Below, piece by piece: positions 1 to 8,968 of a DNA stretch of 64,000 nt. A program made the translations under genes and the position numbers. Source of the stretch: Caballeronia fortuita (lineage in GTDB: Bacteria; Pseudomonadota; Gammaproteobacteria; Burkholderiales; Burkholderiaceae); the NCBI RefSeq assembly GCF_001544835.2, contig NZ_FCNX02000017.1:62001-126000 (forward strand), written 5' to 3'. The stretch's first letter is position 1. Each line of letters opens with the position of its first letter. The notes under the pieces were generated by a model that saw nothing but the letters and a program-made list of their open reading frames with translations, made no database searches and was not told where the DNA came from.

Positions 1-62
1 GACGGAATGGCGCCGATCAAGAGCAGGATCAGGATGATCAGCAGAATGGTTCCGATCGTCAT
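1..62 (-). CDS. DUF3309 family small membrane protein (partial)
   Basis: On the reverse strand an ATG at 60-62 follows a good AAGGAG ribosome site and opens a very hydrophobic frame starting MTIGTILLIILILLLIGA, which leaves the window after about 20 codons. This start is typical of DUF3309 proteins, which are about 50 residues long, form one or two membrane helices and have no known function. Only the N-terminus is visible, so the family call rests on the hydrophobic IGTILLIILILLL signature. Confidence 0.7.
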   Translation of the reverse strand, partial: MTIGTILLIILILLLIGAIP

Positions 63-385
63 TCGACTCTCCTTATTAAAATTGACCGCTTGACGGATCG
101 GCGCCCGGCGCAGCCTCCCAACTGTCATCGACAGTCATACGCCGGGTGTGCGGCGGCGCTGGGCCGCCGGCGCGATCAGTGTTGCGATCGACGGACTCAG
201 TAGAGCAATGGCCGTGCCAATGCGCACGAAAGCCCGTGGCGCAAGGCTTTCCGCGCAGCGGCGCAATGCGCGCGTGAACCGACGATTGTCGAAAAGGAGA
301 GTCGAAACGAAGCGCGGTAGGCAAAAGTTGCACGGCGCGGGCAAGCCCTTAGAAGGCTTCGCGCGCCGTTTGTCCGATCCGGCGT
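63..385. other. Intergenic stretch without a recognised gene
   Basis: About 320 bases separate the DUF3309 gene from the end of pit. Short frames here run into pit as antisense shadows and have no ribosome site or recognisable product. I see no convincing terminator, repeat or RNA gene. Confidence 0.6.
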
Positions 386-1972
386 TCAGAAGATGCCGCG
401 GAACGCCCAGAACAGCAGTCCCGAGAGCGCGATCGATACCGGCAGCGTCAGAATCCACGCGAGCGCGAGACTGCGCACTGTGCGCCACTGCAATCCGGAG
501 CCGTTCGCGGCCATCGTGCCCGCGACGCCCGACGACAGTACGTGCGTCGTGCTGACGGGCAGGCCATAGGCATCGGCGGCGCCGATGGTCAGCATCGCGA
601 CCAGTTCCGCCGATGCGCCTTGCCCGTAGGTCAGATGCGTCTTGCCAATGCGCTCGCCTACCGTCACGACGATGCGCTTCCAGCCGACCATCGTGCCCAG
701 ACCGAGCGCGACGGCCACGGCGACCTTCACCCACGTCGGAATGAACTTGGTCGCGTGGTCGAGCTGCTTCTTGTAGTTGTTGAGCACGGCGTCATCGTCC
801 GTCGAAAACGCGGGCGCTTTCTGTTTCTCCATGATGCGCAGCGCCTCGGACGCGATGTACATCTCGTTGCGCACGTTGCGAACATTGCCCTGCGGCACGT
901 CGGCGATCGTCGGGCTCGGGCGAATCTGCGATTCGATGGAATCGACGAGACTCTTCAGCGACGCGATCGTGTTCGGCGCGAGCGTTTTCGTCTGTACGAA
1001 TTTCTCGACCTGCGCGCGCGCGTCGGCAGCGGGCGCCGCGCCGTTGCTGTAGCGCTGCAGCACGCCGGATGCGCTGTGGCTCACCGCGACGAAGGTCTGC
1101 GTTTCGTTCGCCGTCACGGCCTTGTTTAGCGCGTATGCGGTCGGCACCGTGCCGATCAGGATCAGCATGATGAGGCCCATGCCTTTCTGGCCATCGTTCG
1201 ATCCGTGCGCGAACGACACGCCCGTGCACGTCAGGATCAGCAGGCAGCGAATCCAGAACGGCGGCGGCGTGTTCTTCTCTGGCTCCTTGTAGAGCGCCGG
1301 CACGCGCACGACCAGCTTCAGCACGTAAAGCAGAAAGCCCGCGAGGATGAAGCCGACGAGCGGCGAGAACAGCAGCGACTTGCCGACCGACATCGCCTGA
1401 CTCCAGTCGACGCCCGACGTCCCGTTCGTGCCGTGCAGCATCTGGTTCATCAGGCCGACGCCGATCACCGAACCGATCAGCGTGTGCGAACTCGAAGAGG
1501 GAAGACCGAGCGCCCAGGTGCCGAGATTCCAGATGATCGCCGCGATCAGAAGGGCGAAGACCATCGCGAAGCCTTGCGAGCTGCCGACGCCCAGGATGAG
1601 TTCGACCGGCAGCAACTGCAGGATGCCGAAGGCGACCGCGCCACTCGAAATCAGCACGCCGATGAAATTCCAAGCGCCCGACCAGACGACCGCTAAGTTT
1701 GGCGTCAACGAGTGCGTGTAAATTACGGTGGCAACGGCGTTGGCCGTATCGTGAAATCCGTTGACGAATTCGAAGCCGAGCGCGATCAGCAGCGCAACGC
1801 CGAGCAGGATGTACGGAAACGCCGACGATTCGCGTACCGGCGCGAGGTCTTCGAGCAGATGCAGCACGCAATAGACGGCGCCCGCGCCGATGGCGAGCAA
1901 AAAGATCAGCAGCGCGAGTCGCTGCCCGAACGTGCGGCCCTCTCGGGATTGGGGAAAGGCAATCTGGTTCAT
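386..1972 (-). CDS. pit: Inorganic phosphate transporter, PiT family
   Basis: Low-affinity symporter that imports phosphate (as metal phosphate) across the inner membrane. The 528-residue product has about ten hydrophobic segments and carries the two PiT signature repeats: GFHDTANA at residues 72-79 and GSNDGQKG at 257-264. A hydrophilic loop at about 290-400 separates the two halves, as in PitA. It is slightly longer than E. coli PitA (499 residues). The start ATG lies close behind a purine-rich stretch. The gene is transcribed away from the CYTH-CHAD gene at 2152. Proteins of that type are linked to polyphosphate and triphosphate metabolism, so the divergent pair makes sense as a phosphate-handling unit. 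I found no clear Pho box in the 179-base gap. Confidence 0.95.
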   Translation of the reverse strand: MNQIAFPQSREGRTFGQRLALLIFLLAIGAGAVYCVLHLLEDLAPVRESSAFPYILLGVALLIALGFEFVNGFHDTANAVATVIYTHSLTPNLAVVWSGAWNFIGVLISSGAVAFGILQLLPVELILGVGSSQGFAMVFALLIAAIIWNLGTWALGLPSSSSHTLIGSVIGVGLMNQMLHGTNGTSGVDWSQAMSVGKSLLFSPLVGFILAGFLLYVLKLVVRVPALYKEPEKNTPPPFWIRCLLILTCTGVSFAHGSNDGQKGMGLIMLILIGTVPTAYALNKAVTANETQTFVAVSHSASGVLQRYSNGAAPAADARAQVEKFVQTKTLAPNTIASLKSLVDSIESQIRPSPTIADVPQGNVRNVRNEMYIASEALRIMEKQKAPAFSTDDDAVLNNYKKQLDHATKFIPTWVKVAVAVALGLGTMVGWKRIVVTVGERIGKTHLTYGQGASAELVAMLTIGAADAYGLPVSTTHVLSSGVAGTMAANGSGLQWRTVRSLALAWILTLPVSIALSGLLFWAFRGIF

Positions 1973-2151
1973 GTCGCGTCCTTGGGGGCTGGTCCTGCGC
2001 GAGTCGTATCGGAAGATGACAGGTAGACAAGAAGCGTTTCTGAAGCTCGAATGAGCATGTTTCCCGTGGCGTGTGTCGTTTTCATGAATCGGGAAATGAC
2101 AATGATTTCGTATGAATTGAGGGGCGGCGCAAGACCGCTCAGGGAGCGTTC

Positions 2152-3660
2152 ATGACGATGTGGGTCGAAGTGACGTTGCAACCGCATCGATCGGACGACG
2201 AAGCGATCGGTCCGCTCGCGGACGAATTGCAGCGCATTGCCGCGTTTGCGCATGTGACGCCCGCGCCGACGCGCTATTCCACGCGCGAGATTCCTTTGGA
2301 AAGCGCGGGCTGGCGGCTGATGGTCCAAACGCAAGAGGGCGCGCGCACGTTGTGCGCCGTGCAGGAGGAAGGCGCGCCGATGCCCGGCTTCACGCGCTAT
2401 CGGACCTTCGCGCGGCCTGCGGGCGAGGATCTGGCGGCGTCGCTGATCGACTTCGCGCAATCCGACGATGCGCTCGCCGGGCCGCTCGAGGGCGCGCAGC
2501 GGCATATGCGGCCGGAAAGCGCCGCGACGCCCGAGGACGACGGCGGCGAAACCGTCGGCGTTCCTGAGCGCAAGATCGAGCGCATTCAATGGCGCGTCGA
2601 GAAAGGCGGCGCGGAAGTCCTCGTGACGCTCGAAACGCCGGAGCACGGCTCGCCGGTGTTGCGGTTCGCGACGCCGGCGGTGAACGGCGCGCTCGACGCC
2701 GTTTTCGGCCTCGCGGGCGACGTGCTCGACGCGGCGCCGTTCTTCATCGCACCGGACGACGCGCAGGAAGCGCGCAGCGAGCCTGTGCATGCCGCGAAGC
2801 TCGATCTGCCGCGCACCGCGACGCGCCGCGAAGCGTTCGTTGCGATCGCGGCGTCGGTGGCCGCCCAATGGTTCGGCAACGCGGCGGCTGCGCGCCCGAA
2901 TCTCGGCGATGAACACGTGCATCAGTTGCGCGTCGCGCAGCGGCGGCTGAAGACGCTGCTCAAGCTCTTTCGCGACTATGTCGACGATGCCTGGAACACG
3001 CGCATCGCGCCCGATCTGAAGTGGTTCGGCGATCAGCTCGCCGATGCGCGCGACTGGGACGTCTTCACCGACAAGACGCTGCCCGCGTACGCCGAAGCGG
3101 ACGACAGCGCAGATCGCTGGCAGCCCGTCATCGCCGCTGCGGACGTGAAGCGCCAGGTCGCGCGCGACAAGGTGCGCGACGCGCTCGCGTCGAAACGCTA
3201 TGCGCGCCTGACACTCGCGTTCGTCGAATGGCTCGCGCGCTTTGCATCGCACGAGGACGAGTCGCCGGTGCGCTTCGTCAGTTATGCGGAAAAGCGGCTG
3301 CGCAAGGATTATCGGCGGATCGCGCGCGTGCCCGATCTGGTGTCGCTCGAAGCACACGAACGGCATCGCGTGCGTATCCACGCAAAACGCCTGCGCTACG
3401 CGCTCGAATTTTTTCGCGCGGTGACGTCGCGGCGCACGCGCAAGGACACGGCGAAGCTGCTCGGCGAGTTGCAGACGGTGCTCGGCGAAGCGAACGATGC
3501 GTCCGTCGCCGCCGATCGGCTCGCGGCCTTGTCCGAAGCCACCGACTATCAGCGCGGTTTCGCGCGGGCGTGGGGCGCGGCGTCGGCGCGAAAGGACGCG
3601 CAGGAGGGCGAGCGGCTGCTTCGGGCGCTGCATCGTCCGCGTGTGAAGGCATCGATATAA
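2152..3660 (+). CDS. CYTH and CHAD domain-containing protein
   Basis: 502 residues with a CYTH (triphosphate tunnel) domain over roughly 1-200 and a CHAD helical domain over about 215-490. CHAD domains bind polyphosphate through conserved His and basic residues, visible as VHQLRVAQRRLK near 255 and HRVRIHAKRLRY near 404. The first strand reads VEVTLQ where active CYTH triphosphatases have ExExK, so the metal-binding signature is incomplete and triphosphatase activity is uncertain. In related bacteria CHAD proteins associate with polyphosphate or PHA granules. The gene is divergent from pit. The ATG was chosen because the CYTH strand begins immediately after it; a second in-frame ATG (2158) is two codons on. 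Confidence 0.88.
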   Translation: MTMWVEVTLQPHRSDDEAIGPLADELQRIAAFAHVTPAPTRYSTREIPLESAGWRLMVQTQEGARTLCAVQEEGAPMPGFTRYRTFARPAGEDLAASLIDFAQSDDALAGPLEGAQRHMRPESAATPEDDGGETVGVPERKIERIQWRVEKGGAEVLVTLETPEHGSPVLRFATPAVNGALDAVFGLAGDVLDAAPFFIAPDDAQEARSEPVHAAKLDLPRTATRREAFVAIAASVAAQWFGNAAAARPNLGDEHVHQLRVAQRRLKTLLKLFRDYVDDAWNTRIAPDLKWFGDQLADARDWDVFTDKTLPAYAEADDSADRWQPVIAAADVKRQVARDKVRDALASKRYARLTLAFVEWLARFASHEDESPVRFVSYAEKRLRKDYRRIARVPDLVSLEAHERHRVRIHAKRLRYALEFFRAVTSRRTRKDTAKLLGELQTVLGEANDASVAADRLAALSEATDYQRGFARAWGAASARKDAQEGERLLRALHRPRVKASI

Positions 3661-3705
3661 TGCGTCACGCGTTTCATTGTTTCAGCACGATCCAAGAGGC
3701 GATAA

Positions 3706-4530
3706 GTGAATACAACAGCACCGTCCAAGGCACGTGATCCGCTGGAACTCGGCGGCGCCGTATGGCTGCGAAGCGGCACGGAAACGCTCGGCGGCGCGGC
3801 GCGCATCACGCTGCTGGCCGCGATCCGCGACTCGGGATCCATCACCGCGGCGGCGAAGGCCGTCGGCATGAGCTACAAGGCCGCGTGGGATGCGGTCGAC
3901 GCGATGAACAACCTCGCCGGCGAGCCGCTCGTGACGACCGCGGCGGGCGGCCGAGGCGGAGGCGGCACGACGCTCACGCCAGCGGCGCTGCGTCTCATCG
4001 ACACATATCGCGCGATCGAGCGCGAGCATCGAAAATTTCTGGAACGGGCGGGCGCGGCCATCGAGGGCTTCGCCCGCGATTGGCAACTTATCGGGAGACT
4101 TGGCATGAAAACAAGCGCACGCAACCAACTGGCCGGCAAGGTGACGAAGGTCACGCGCGGTGCGGTCAACGACGAAATCGAACTCGGCTTGCCGGGCGGC
4201 CAGACGATCGTCGCCGTCGTCACGCACGAGAGCACGCAGTCGCTGGGCCTGAAGGAAGGCAGCGAGGCGTTCGCGCTCATCAAGGCGTCGTGGGTGATGC
4301 TGATGGAAGACACGAATGCGAAGCTGTCCGCGCGCAATCAATTGCGCGGCACGATTGCCAGCGTGACGAAGGGCGCGGTGAATGCGGAAGTGTCGCTGTC
4401 GCTCGACGGCGGTACGACGATCACCGCGATCATTACGAACCAGAGCGCCGATACGCTCGGCCTCGCGCAAGGTCAGAAGGCGGTGGCGGTGATCAAGGCG
4501 TCGAGCGTGATTATTGGCGTGAACGACTGA
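3706..4530 (+). CDS. modE: Molybdate-responsive transcriptional regulator ModE
   Basis: Dimeric regulator that binds molybdate and controls molybdate uptake and molybdoenzyme genes. The N-terminal LysR-like winged helix is at about 25-100, with the helix-turn-helix SGSITAAAKAVGMSYKAAW at 44-61. Two tandem Mop (molybdopterin-binding-like) domains follow at about 135-200 and 207-272, each beginning SARNQL. The 274-residue length is normal for ModE. Translation starts at GTG 3706, preceded by AAGAGGC; no ATG fits. It follows the CHAD gene after 45 bases. No modABC transporter genes lie next to it, so its targets are elsewhere. Confidence 0.93.
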   Translation: MNTTAPSKARDPLELGGAVWLRSGTETLGGAARITLLAAIRDSGSITAAAKAVGMSYKAAWDAVDAMNNLAGEPLVTTAAGGRGGGGTTLTPAALRLIDTYRAIEREHRKFLERAGAAIEGFARDWQLIGRLGMKTSARNQLAGKVTKVTRGAVNDEIELGLPGGQTIVAVVTHESTQSLGLKEGSEAFALIKASWVMLMEDTNAKLSARNQLRGTIASVTKGAVNAEVSLSLDGGTTITAIITNQSADTLGLAQGQKAVAVIKASSVIIGVND

Positions 4531-4556
4531 GCGTCACGCCGAAGGCAGCGGCCGTT

Positions 4557-5243
4557 TCAGGCGGCGGCGCGTTCTTCTGAGGGTCGTTCTGTGCGGCGAT
4601 CCGGTGCGCGGAAGGTTTTTGCCTTCCAGCTCGCCCGCACATAAGGGCGCTCGTGGCCCGACAGCCCGAGCGCGATTTCCGTGATCCAGTGCTGCGTGGG
4701 CACCGGCACGCCGTGCAAAGCCACGACGACGGCCGCGAGACTCGCCGCGACGGGCATCGGTGCGAGCTTGCCGGCCTCCGCGCGCCACGCGATCCACACG
4801 AACGCGAGCGCGACCACCGCGCCGAGCGCGCAGCCCGCCACCACTTCCGATACCGAATGCGCGTCCAGCACTACGCGCGACACGCCGACCCACGTGCCGA
4901 TCAGCAGACCTAGCATGACGCCCGCGGCGCGCACTGCACCGCGCGCGGGCAGCAGCGCGACGAAAATCGCGACAGGCAGCACCGCCGTGGACATCAGCGC
5001 ATGTCCGCTGATGCCGGTGAAATCAAGATGGCGCACGCCGATTCCCCAGCCGATGAACGCGATCTTGCTCAACGCGACGAGTCCGCTCGCCGCGCCGAGC
5101 AGCCCGAGCCAAGCGCCCGCATATTTCCAGCGATAACCGATTGCGAGCCATGCGGCGACGATCAGCGCCACGGGCCCCATGACGCCCACGCTGCCGAGCG
5201 CGGTGACGGAAATCCAGGCGGAAACGGGTAAGTCCACGTTCAT
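4557..5243 (-). CDS. PAP2-superfamily membrane phosphatase
   Basis: Predicted integral membrane phosphatase of the PAP2 / lipid phosphate phosphatase class, about 228 residues with five or six hydrophobic helices. The second PAP2 motif is present as ISGHALMSTAV (SGH) and the third as SRVVLDAHSVSEV (SR-x5-H). The first motif (K-x6-RP) is not obvious, as often in divergent bacterial members. I chose the start at 5243 (MNVDLPVS) rather than the longer frame to 5342, whose extra 33 residues are not hydrophobic or family-like. The C-terminal tail is charged. The substrate could be undecaprenyl pyrophosphate or another lipid phosphate and is not shown by the sequence. Confidence 0.75.
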   Translation of the reverse strand: MNVDLPVSAWISVTALGSVGVMGPVALIVAAWLAIGYRWKYAGAWLGLLGAASGLVALSKIAFIGWGIGVRHLDFTGISGHALMSTAVLPVAIFVALLPARGAVRAAGVMLGLLIGTWVGVSRVVLDAHSVSEVVAGCALGAVVALAFVWIAWRAEAGKLAPMPVAASLAAVVVALHGVPVPTQHWITEIALGLSGHERPYVRASWKAKTFRAPDRRTERPSEERAAA

Positions 5244-5505
5244 TGTTGTTCTTGGGAATAAGGGTTGCTGCAGTGCGGCAGCGGCAGCGTGAACCGTTAA
5301 GCCGGCGGAAGATTCATTCGACACGCTGCCGCAAATTCTCACCAGTATACCGCTTGGGACGTTGCTGAATTATGCGACATTCCTTAAAGCTGCTCACGGT
5401 AACATCGCGTAACTTTCGCATATTTTCGGCTTCTTTATTGATTTACAGTTAATTCATCCAGATATGGAAGCCGGAGCGGTGCGCTGCGCAGCCGTTTTGG
5501 TGTTA

Positions 5506-5520
5506 TTGTGCAATGCACAA
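5506..5520. promoter_or_regulatory. Inverted repeat TTGTGC-N3-GCACAA upstream of the PHB depolymerase gene
   Basis: Perfect 6-base arms around AAT, lying 58 bases before the chosen start of the PHB-depolymerase-family gene. TGC/GCA-type palindromes are bound by PhaR-type regulators of polyhydroxyalkanoate genes. That link is inference from the neighbour gene. Confidence 0.35.
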
Positions 5521-5577
5521 CCCGGCGCGGTTTTTCGTCGCGCCATCCGATTGCATGTTTGTGGAGGACCCAGCCGA

Positions 5578-6771
5578 ATGCCAAAAAGCCTAACCAAGCT
5601 CTGGTTGCGCGGCTTGAGACGCCTGGTCGCCGGCCAGGTCGAACCGATCAGAACGCCGAAGCCGCGCGCCGCGGCCAAACCCACGCGCGCGAAGACCGCA
5701 ACCAGGTCGAAGCTCAAGTCGGGTGCGGCGACGAAGGCGGCTGCGCCACGCGTCGGCACGAGCCCGGCGCCGCGCGAGTCGCGCGTGCGTCCGCGCGCTT
5801 CGGCGTGGGCGCGCGGGAAATGGGCGCGCTCGTATCATTCCGCGCCGCCGACGGCGGGCCGCTTCGTGAATCACATGTCGTACGCGCTCTATATGCCGCC
5901 GAAAGCCGACGCCGAGCCGATGCCGCTCGTCGTGATGCTGCACGGCTGCAAACAGAACGCGGACGAGTTCGCGCAAGGCACGCGCATCAATCTGCTCGCG
6001 GATCGTTATGGGTTCGCGGTGCTTTATCCCGAGCAGTCGAAACACGATCACGCGCATCGCTGCTGGCGCTGGTATGACGATTCGGGCAGCGGAGGCGGCG
6101 GCGAGGCCGCGTCCGTCGTGTCGCTGGTGAACGCGATGATCGAGCAGCACGATTTCGATCCCGAGCGCGTCTATCTTGCAGGCATGTCGGCCGGGGCGGG
6201 ATTGTCGGCGCTGCTGGCGGTGCGTTATCCGCACATGTTCGCGGCCGTCGGACTGCACTCGGGTGTGGTTTTCGGCGAGGCCAACTCGGCGATCGGCGCG
6301 ATGGATGTGATGCGCCGTGGCTCGCGCAGCGATCCCGTTGCGCTGATCGACGCGGCCGTCGACGTGCGCGCTTATCCGGGCATGCCGGCGATCATCGTGC
6401 ACGGCGAACTGGACTCGGTGGTGACCGCGACCAATGCCGAACAACTCACGAAGCAGTTCCTGCGGCTGAACGGCTTTATCGATGCGGCGGGCAGTCGCCG
6501 CGCGGGCGAGGCGCGCGAGGAAACGCATCCGGATGGCGTCGTGACGGATTACTTCAAGAATGGCCGGCGGGTCGTGAAGACGTCGATCGTGCGCGGGCTC
6601 GGTCATTCCTGGGCCGGCGGCGACGATACCGTCGCGTTCCATTCGTCGAAAGGGCCGGATTCATCGGCGGTCATGTGGGAGTTCTTCAAGCATCAACGGC
6701 GTCCGAGCGAGACGCGCGCGATGCCTTCGTCGCATGAGGCGGGACGCCAGCGTTTCGAGTGTTGCAAATAA
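5578..6771 (+). CDS. PHB depolymerase family esterase
   Basis: Alpha/beta hydrolase of the PHB depolymerase / LpqC type that cleaves polyester or ester bonds. The oxyanion region is VVMLHGCKQNADEFAQGT, the nucleophile elbow is AGMSAGAGLSALL, and the acid and base fit HGELDSVV and GLGHSWAGGD. The start at 5578 has GGAGG ten bases upstream; the longer frame to 5464 lacks a site. The first 75 residues are unusual: rich in Lys, Arg, Ala and Pro, with no signal peptide, resembling histone-H1-like tails. This suggests an intracellular protein that may contact DNA or polymer granules. About 397 residues, so longer than the catalytic domain alone. A TTGTGC/GCACAA palindrome lies upstream. Confidence 0.85.
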   Translation: MPKSLTKLWLRGLRRLVAGQVEPIRTPKPRAAAKPTRAKTATRSKLKSGAATKAAAPRVGTSPAPRESRVRPRASAWARGKWARSYHSAPPTAGRFVNHMSYALYMPPKADAEPMPLVVMLHGCKQNADEFAQGTRINLLADRYGFAVLYPEQSKHDHAHRCWRWYDDSGSGGGGEAASVVSLVNAMIEQHDFDPERVYLAGMSAGAGLSALLAVRYPHMFAAVGLHSGVVFGEANSAIGAMDVMRRGSRSDPVALIDAAVDVRAYPGMPAIIVHGELDSVVTATNAEQLTKQFLRLNGFIDAAGSRRAGEAREETHPDGVVTDYFKNGRRVVKTSIVRGLGHSWAGGDDTVAFHSSKGPDSSAVMWEFFKHQRRPSETRAMPSSHEAGRQRFECCK

Positions 6772-6803
6772 GTCTTTAGTATCAGTCTTCTAGCACGCAG
6801 GGC

Positions 6804-6832
6804 TTGGCTTGAATCAGGGATTACCCTATAAT
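6804..6832 (+). promoter_or_regulatory. Sigma-70 promoter for the DUF3563 gene
   Basis: TTGGCT at 6804-6809, a 17-base spacer, and a perfect TATAAT at 6827-6832, placed 43 bases before the ATG of the small gene. It is one of the best sigma-70 matches in the window. Confidence 0.7.
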
Positions 6833-6875
6833 CGCTGTCATAGGTAGTAACCCTAGTATTCCAGCGAGGTCCACC

Positions 6876-7049
6876 ATGTTTCTTCTTAGCCGCCTTTTCC
6901 TGTTCCTGACGAAGTCCGCCGACGAGCGCGATCGTGCGCGCGACGACGCTTATCTCGCAGAAGCCACTGACATCTACGATCTCGAATATCGTATGAAGAA
7001 GTTGGATAAGCGTGGCGCGGCGCGTCATCCGTCGTGGATGTCGAATTAA
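6876..7049 (+). CDS. DUF3563 family small protein
   Basis: A 57-codon gene: hydrophobic start MFLLSRLFLFLTKSADERD, then a charged helical body and the ending HPSWMSN. This is the DUF3563 family, short proteins of unknown function common in Burkholderia and relatives. The support is a strong promoter (6804-6832), the ATG 43 bases on, and a clean intrinsic terminator directly after the stop, so it is a self-contained transcription unit. One amphipathic or membrane-associated N-terminal helix is likely. Confidence 0.85.
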   Translation: MFLLSRLFLFLTKSADERDRARDDAYLAEATDIYDLEYRMKKLDKRGAARHPSWMSN

Positions 7050-7070
7050 GCGCAACGTTTGATTCGTGAA

Positions 7071-7095
7071 AGCCGGCTTTCCAGCCGGCTTTTTT
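7071..7095 (+). terminator. Intrinsic terminator after the DUF3563 gene
   Basis: Stem AGCCGGC (7071-7077) pairs with GCCGGCT (7084-7090) around TTTCCA, followed by a run of T. Confidence 0.85.
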
Positions 7096-7168
7096 CGTTT
7101 TCGGGCCGCGAGCGTCTCTGCGCACGTGCACGCATCGCGCCCGCTCGATGTGCGCGTTGGTCAGGCGC

Positions 7169-7990
7169 TCAGGCGTTGGGCGTGCCGGGCGCTTCGGGAA
7201 TATCGGGCGAGTCGGGCGACTGCACGCCGAAGCATCCGCGATAGGTTGCGTAGAACGAGCAATACAGCGCGGTCGTGACGATGATCGACGCGGGCATCAG
7301 CACCGCGAGCGCCATTTCCTGCCCCGCGCCGAGCGCCTGCATCAGCGCGGTCAGGCCGAACGAAACCGCGAGCGCGATGGCCATCCACAGCACGCCGTAG
7401 TAGACGAACGCGCCGCGATTGCGCCAGCACGAGACGAGGCTGAAGAACAGCGCTTTCGCGGGCGGAACGTCGTGCCATGCGACGAGGATCGGCGCGAACC
7501 AGAAGAGCATCGCGACGGGAAGGTAACACGCCATCGCGACGAGCACCGCGAGCGGGCTGAAGCTCGCGGCAACCGTTTCGGGATCGCCGCTCGGGCCGTC
7601 GCCCAGCATGATGCTGAGCAGCGTGCCGCCGTCCGCCAGCGCCGACGCCATGAAAATCACCATCATCGCGACGATGTACAGCGCGCCCAGCGCAAGCAGC
7701 CTGCGCGCGACGACGCCGCCGTAAGAACGGAATCCGTCGACGAGGATGGTCGGCCATACCGGCTTGCCCGCAATCGTGTTGCGGCACGCCGCCATGAAGC
7801 CGACCGCGACGCCCGGAATGAACAGCAGCGGCAGCAGCGGCCCGACGAGCGGCACGCGCGAGATCAGCGTCATCACGAACAGGTAGGCGAAGAACACCGT
7901 GAGAAACGCAAACGGGTTGCGGCGGAACAGCCATATTCCCTGACGGAACCACACATAGCCGGTTTTGGCGGGAACTTCGATCAGTCGCAT
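7169..7990 (-). CDS. BPSS1780 family membrane protein
   Basis: 273-residue integral membrane protein with about six hydrophobic segments. The conserved beginning MRLIEVPAKTGYVWFRQGIW and the FAPILVAWHDVPPAKALFFS region mark the BPSS1780 family, named after a Burkholderia pseudomallei protein and without an assigned function. The start lies 9 bases after the thrB stop, so it is co-transcribed with homoserine kinase. The family is widespread in Burkholderiales, often at this position, but nothing in the sequence suggests a role in threonine synthesis. Confidence 0.85.
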   Translation of the reverse strand: MRLIEVPAKTGYVWFRQGIWLFRRNPFAFLTVFFAYLFVMTLISRVPLVGPLLPLLFIPGVAVGFMAACRNTIAGKPVWPTILVDGFRSYGGVVARRLLALGALYIVAMMVIFMASALADGGTLLSIMLGDGPSGDPETVAASFSPLAVLVAMACYLPVAMLFWFAPILVAWHDVPPAKALFFSLVSCWRNRGAFVYYGVLWMAIALAVSFGLTALMQALGAGQEMALAVLMPASIIVTTALYCSFYATYRGCFGVQSPDSPDIPEAPGTPNA

Positions 7991-7999
7991 GTCGCTGGG

Positions 8000-8968
8000 T
8001 TATCGGTTGACGGGAGAAGCGGATTGGACGCGTTCGCGCAGAATGCGTTCGAAATGGCCGGGATCGTGCGCTTTCAGCATCTGTGCTTCGCGCGGGCAAT
8101 GGAAGTCGTACAGGCGCGAAACCCAGAAGCGCATCGCGCCGGCGCGCAGCATGTCGTTCCAGTGACGCTCTTCGGCCGGCGTGAACGGGCGCACGGTCTG
8201 ATAGGCGCGCAGCAATGCATCGACGCGCGCGGCATCGAGCACGCCGGTGGCAAGATCGATGCACCAGTCGTTCACCGTCACGGCGACGTCGAAAAGCCAC
8301 TTGTCGACGCCCGCGAAGTAGAAGTCGAAGAAGCCGCCGAGACGCGCGTGCTCGCGGCCGTGCGCGAAGAGCACGTTGTCGCGGAACAAATCGCAATGGC
8401 ATGGACCGTCGGGCAGCGAAGCGTAATCCGCCGAACCGTAAAACGCCGCCTGATGCGCGAGTTCGTTCTCGAACAATTCGCGCTGCTCGCGGCTCAGAAA
8501 TTCGACGATCGACGGCGCTTTCTCCTGCCACCACGACAGGCTGCGCAAATTAGGCTGATGCCGCGCGAAGTCGCGTCCCGCGAGATGCATGCGCGCGAGC
8601 ATCTGACCGACTTCGATGCAATGCGCGGGCGTCGGCGTAAGTTCGGGCGCGCCTTCGAGCTTCGTCACGATCGACGCGGGCTTGCCGTGCAGCAATCCGA
8701 AGAGCGAGCCGTCGCGGCGCGGCATCGGATCGGGAACGGGCACGCGATGCGAGGCCAGATGGCGCATCAGATCGAGATAGAACGGCAGTTGCGTCGCCGT
8801 CAGATTCTCGAAGATCGTGAGCACATACTCGCCGTGCGTCGTCGTGAGAAAGAAGTTGCTGTTCTCGATGCCGGACTGGATGCCGCGAAATTCGACGACA
8901 TCGCCGAGATCGTAGTCTTGCAGCCAGTCGCCGAGATCGGCGTTGGTGACGGGAGTGAAGACGGCCAT
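8000..8968 (-). CDS. thrB: Homoserine kinase (APH-fold type)
   Basis: Phosphorylates L-homoserine with ATP in threonine biosynthesis. This is the protein-kinase-like (aminoglycoside phosphotransferase fold) form found in many Proteobacteria, not the GHMP enzyme of E. coli. Visible are the nucleotide-binding strand region GIENSNFFLTTTHGEYVLTIFE at 33-54 (given in two parts: GIENSNFF, then EYVLTIFE), the catalytic loop HCDLFRDN at 191-198 and the metal-binding FFDFYFAG at 213-220. The 322-residue length is normal. It is followed after 9 bases by the BPSS1780 gene and preceded, 120 bases upstream on the same strand, by the DUF2782 gene; all three could form one operon. Confidence 0.93.
   Translation of the reverse strand: MAVFTPVTNADLGDWLQDYDLGDVVEFRGIQSGIENSNFFLTTTHGEYVLTIFENLTATQLPFYLDLMRHLASHRVPVPDPMPRRDGSLFGLLHGKPASIVTKLEGAPELTPTPAHCIEVGQMLARMHLAGRDFARHQPNLRSLSWWQEKAPSIVEFLSREQRELFENELAHQAAFYGSADYASLPDGPCHCDLFRDNVLFAHGREHARLGGFFDFYFAGVDKWLFDVAVTVNDWCIDLATGVLDAARVDALLRAYQTVRPFTPAEERHWNDMLRAGAMRFWVSRLYDFHCPREAQMLKAHDPGHFERILRERVQSASPVNR

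Noticed and set aside
1969..3633. Long reverse-strand frame (554 codons) opposite the CYTH-CHAD gene
   Set aside because: Composition is extremely Arg-rich and the opposite strand encodes a recognisable two-domain protein in a better frame.
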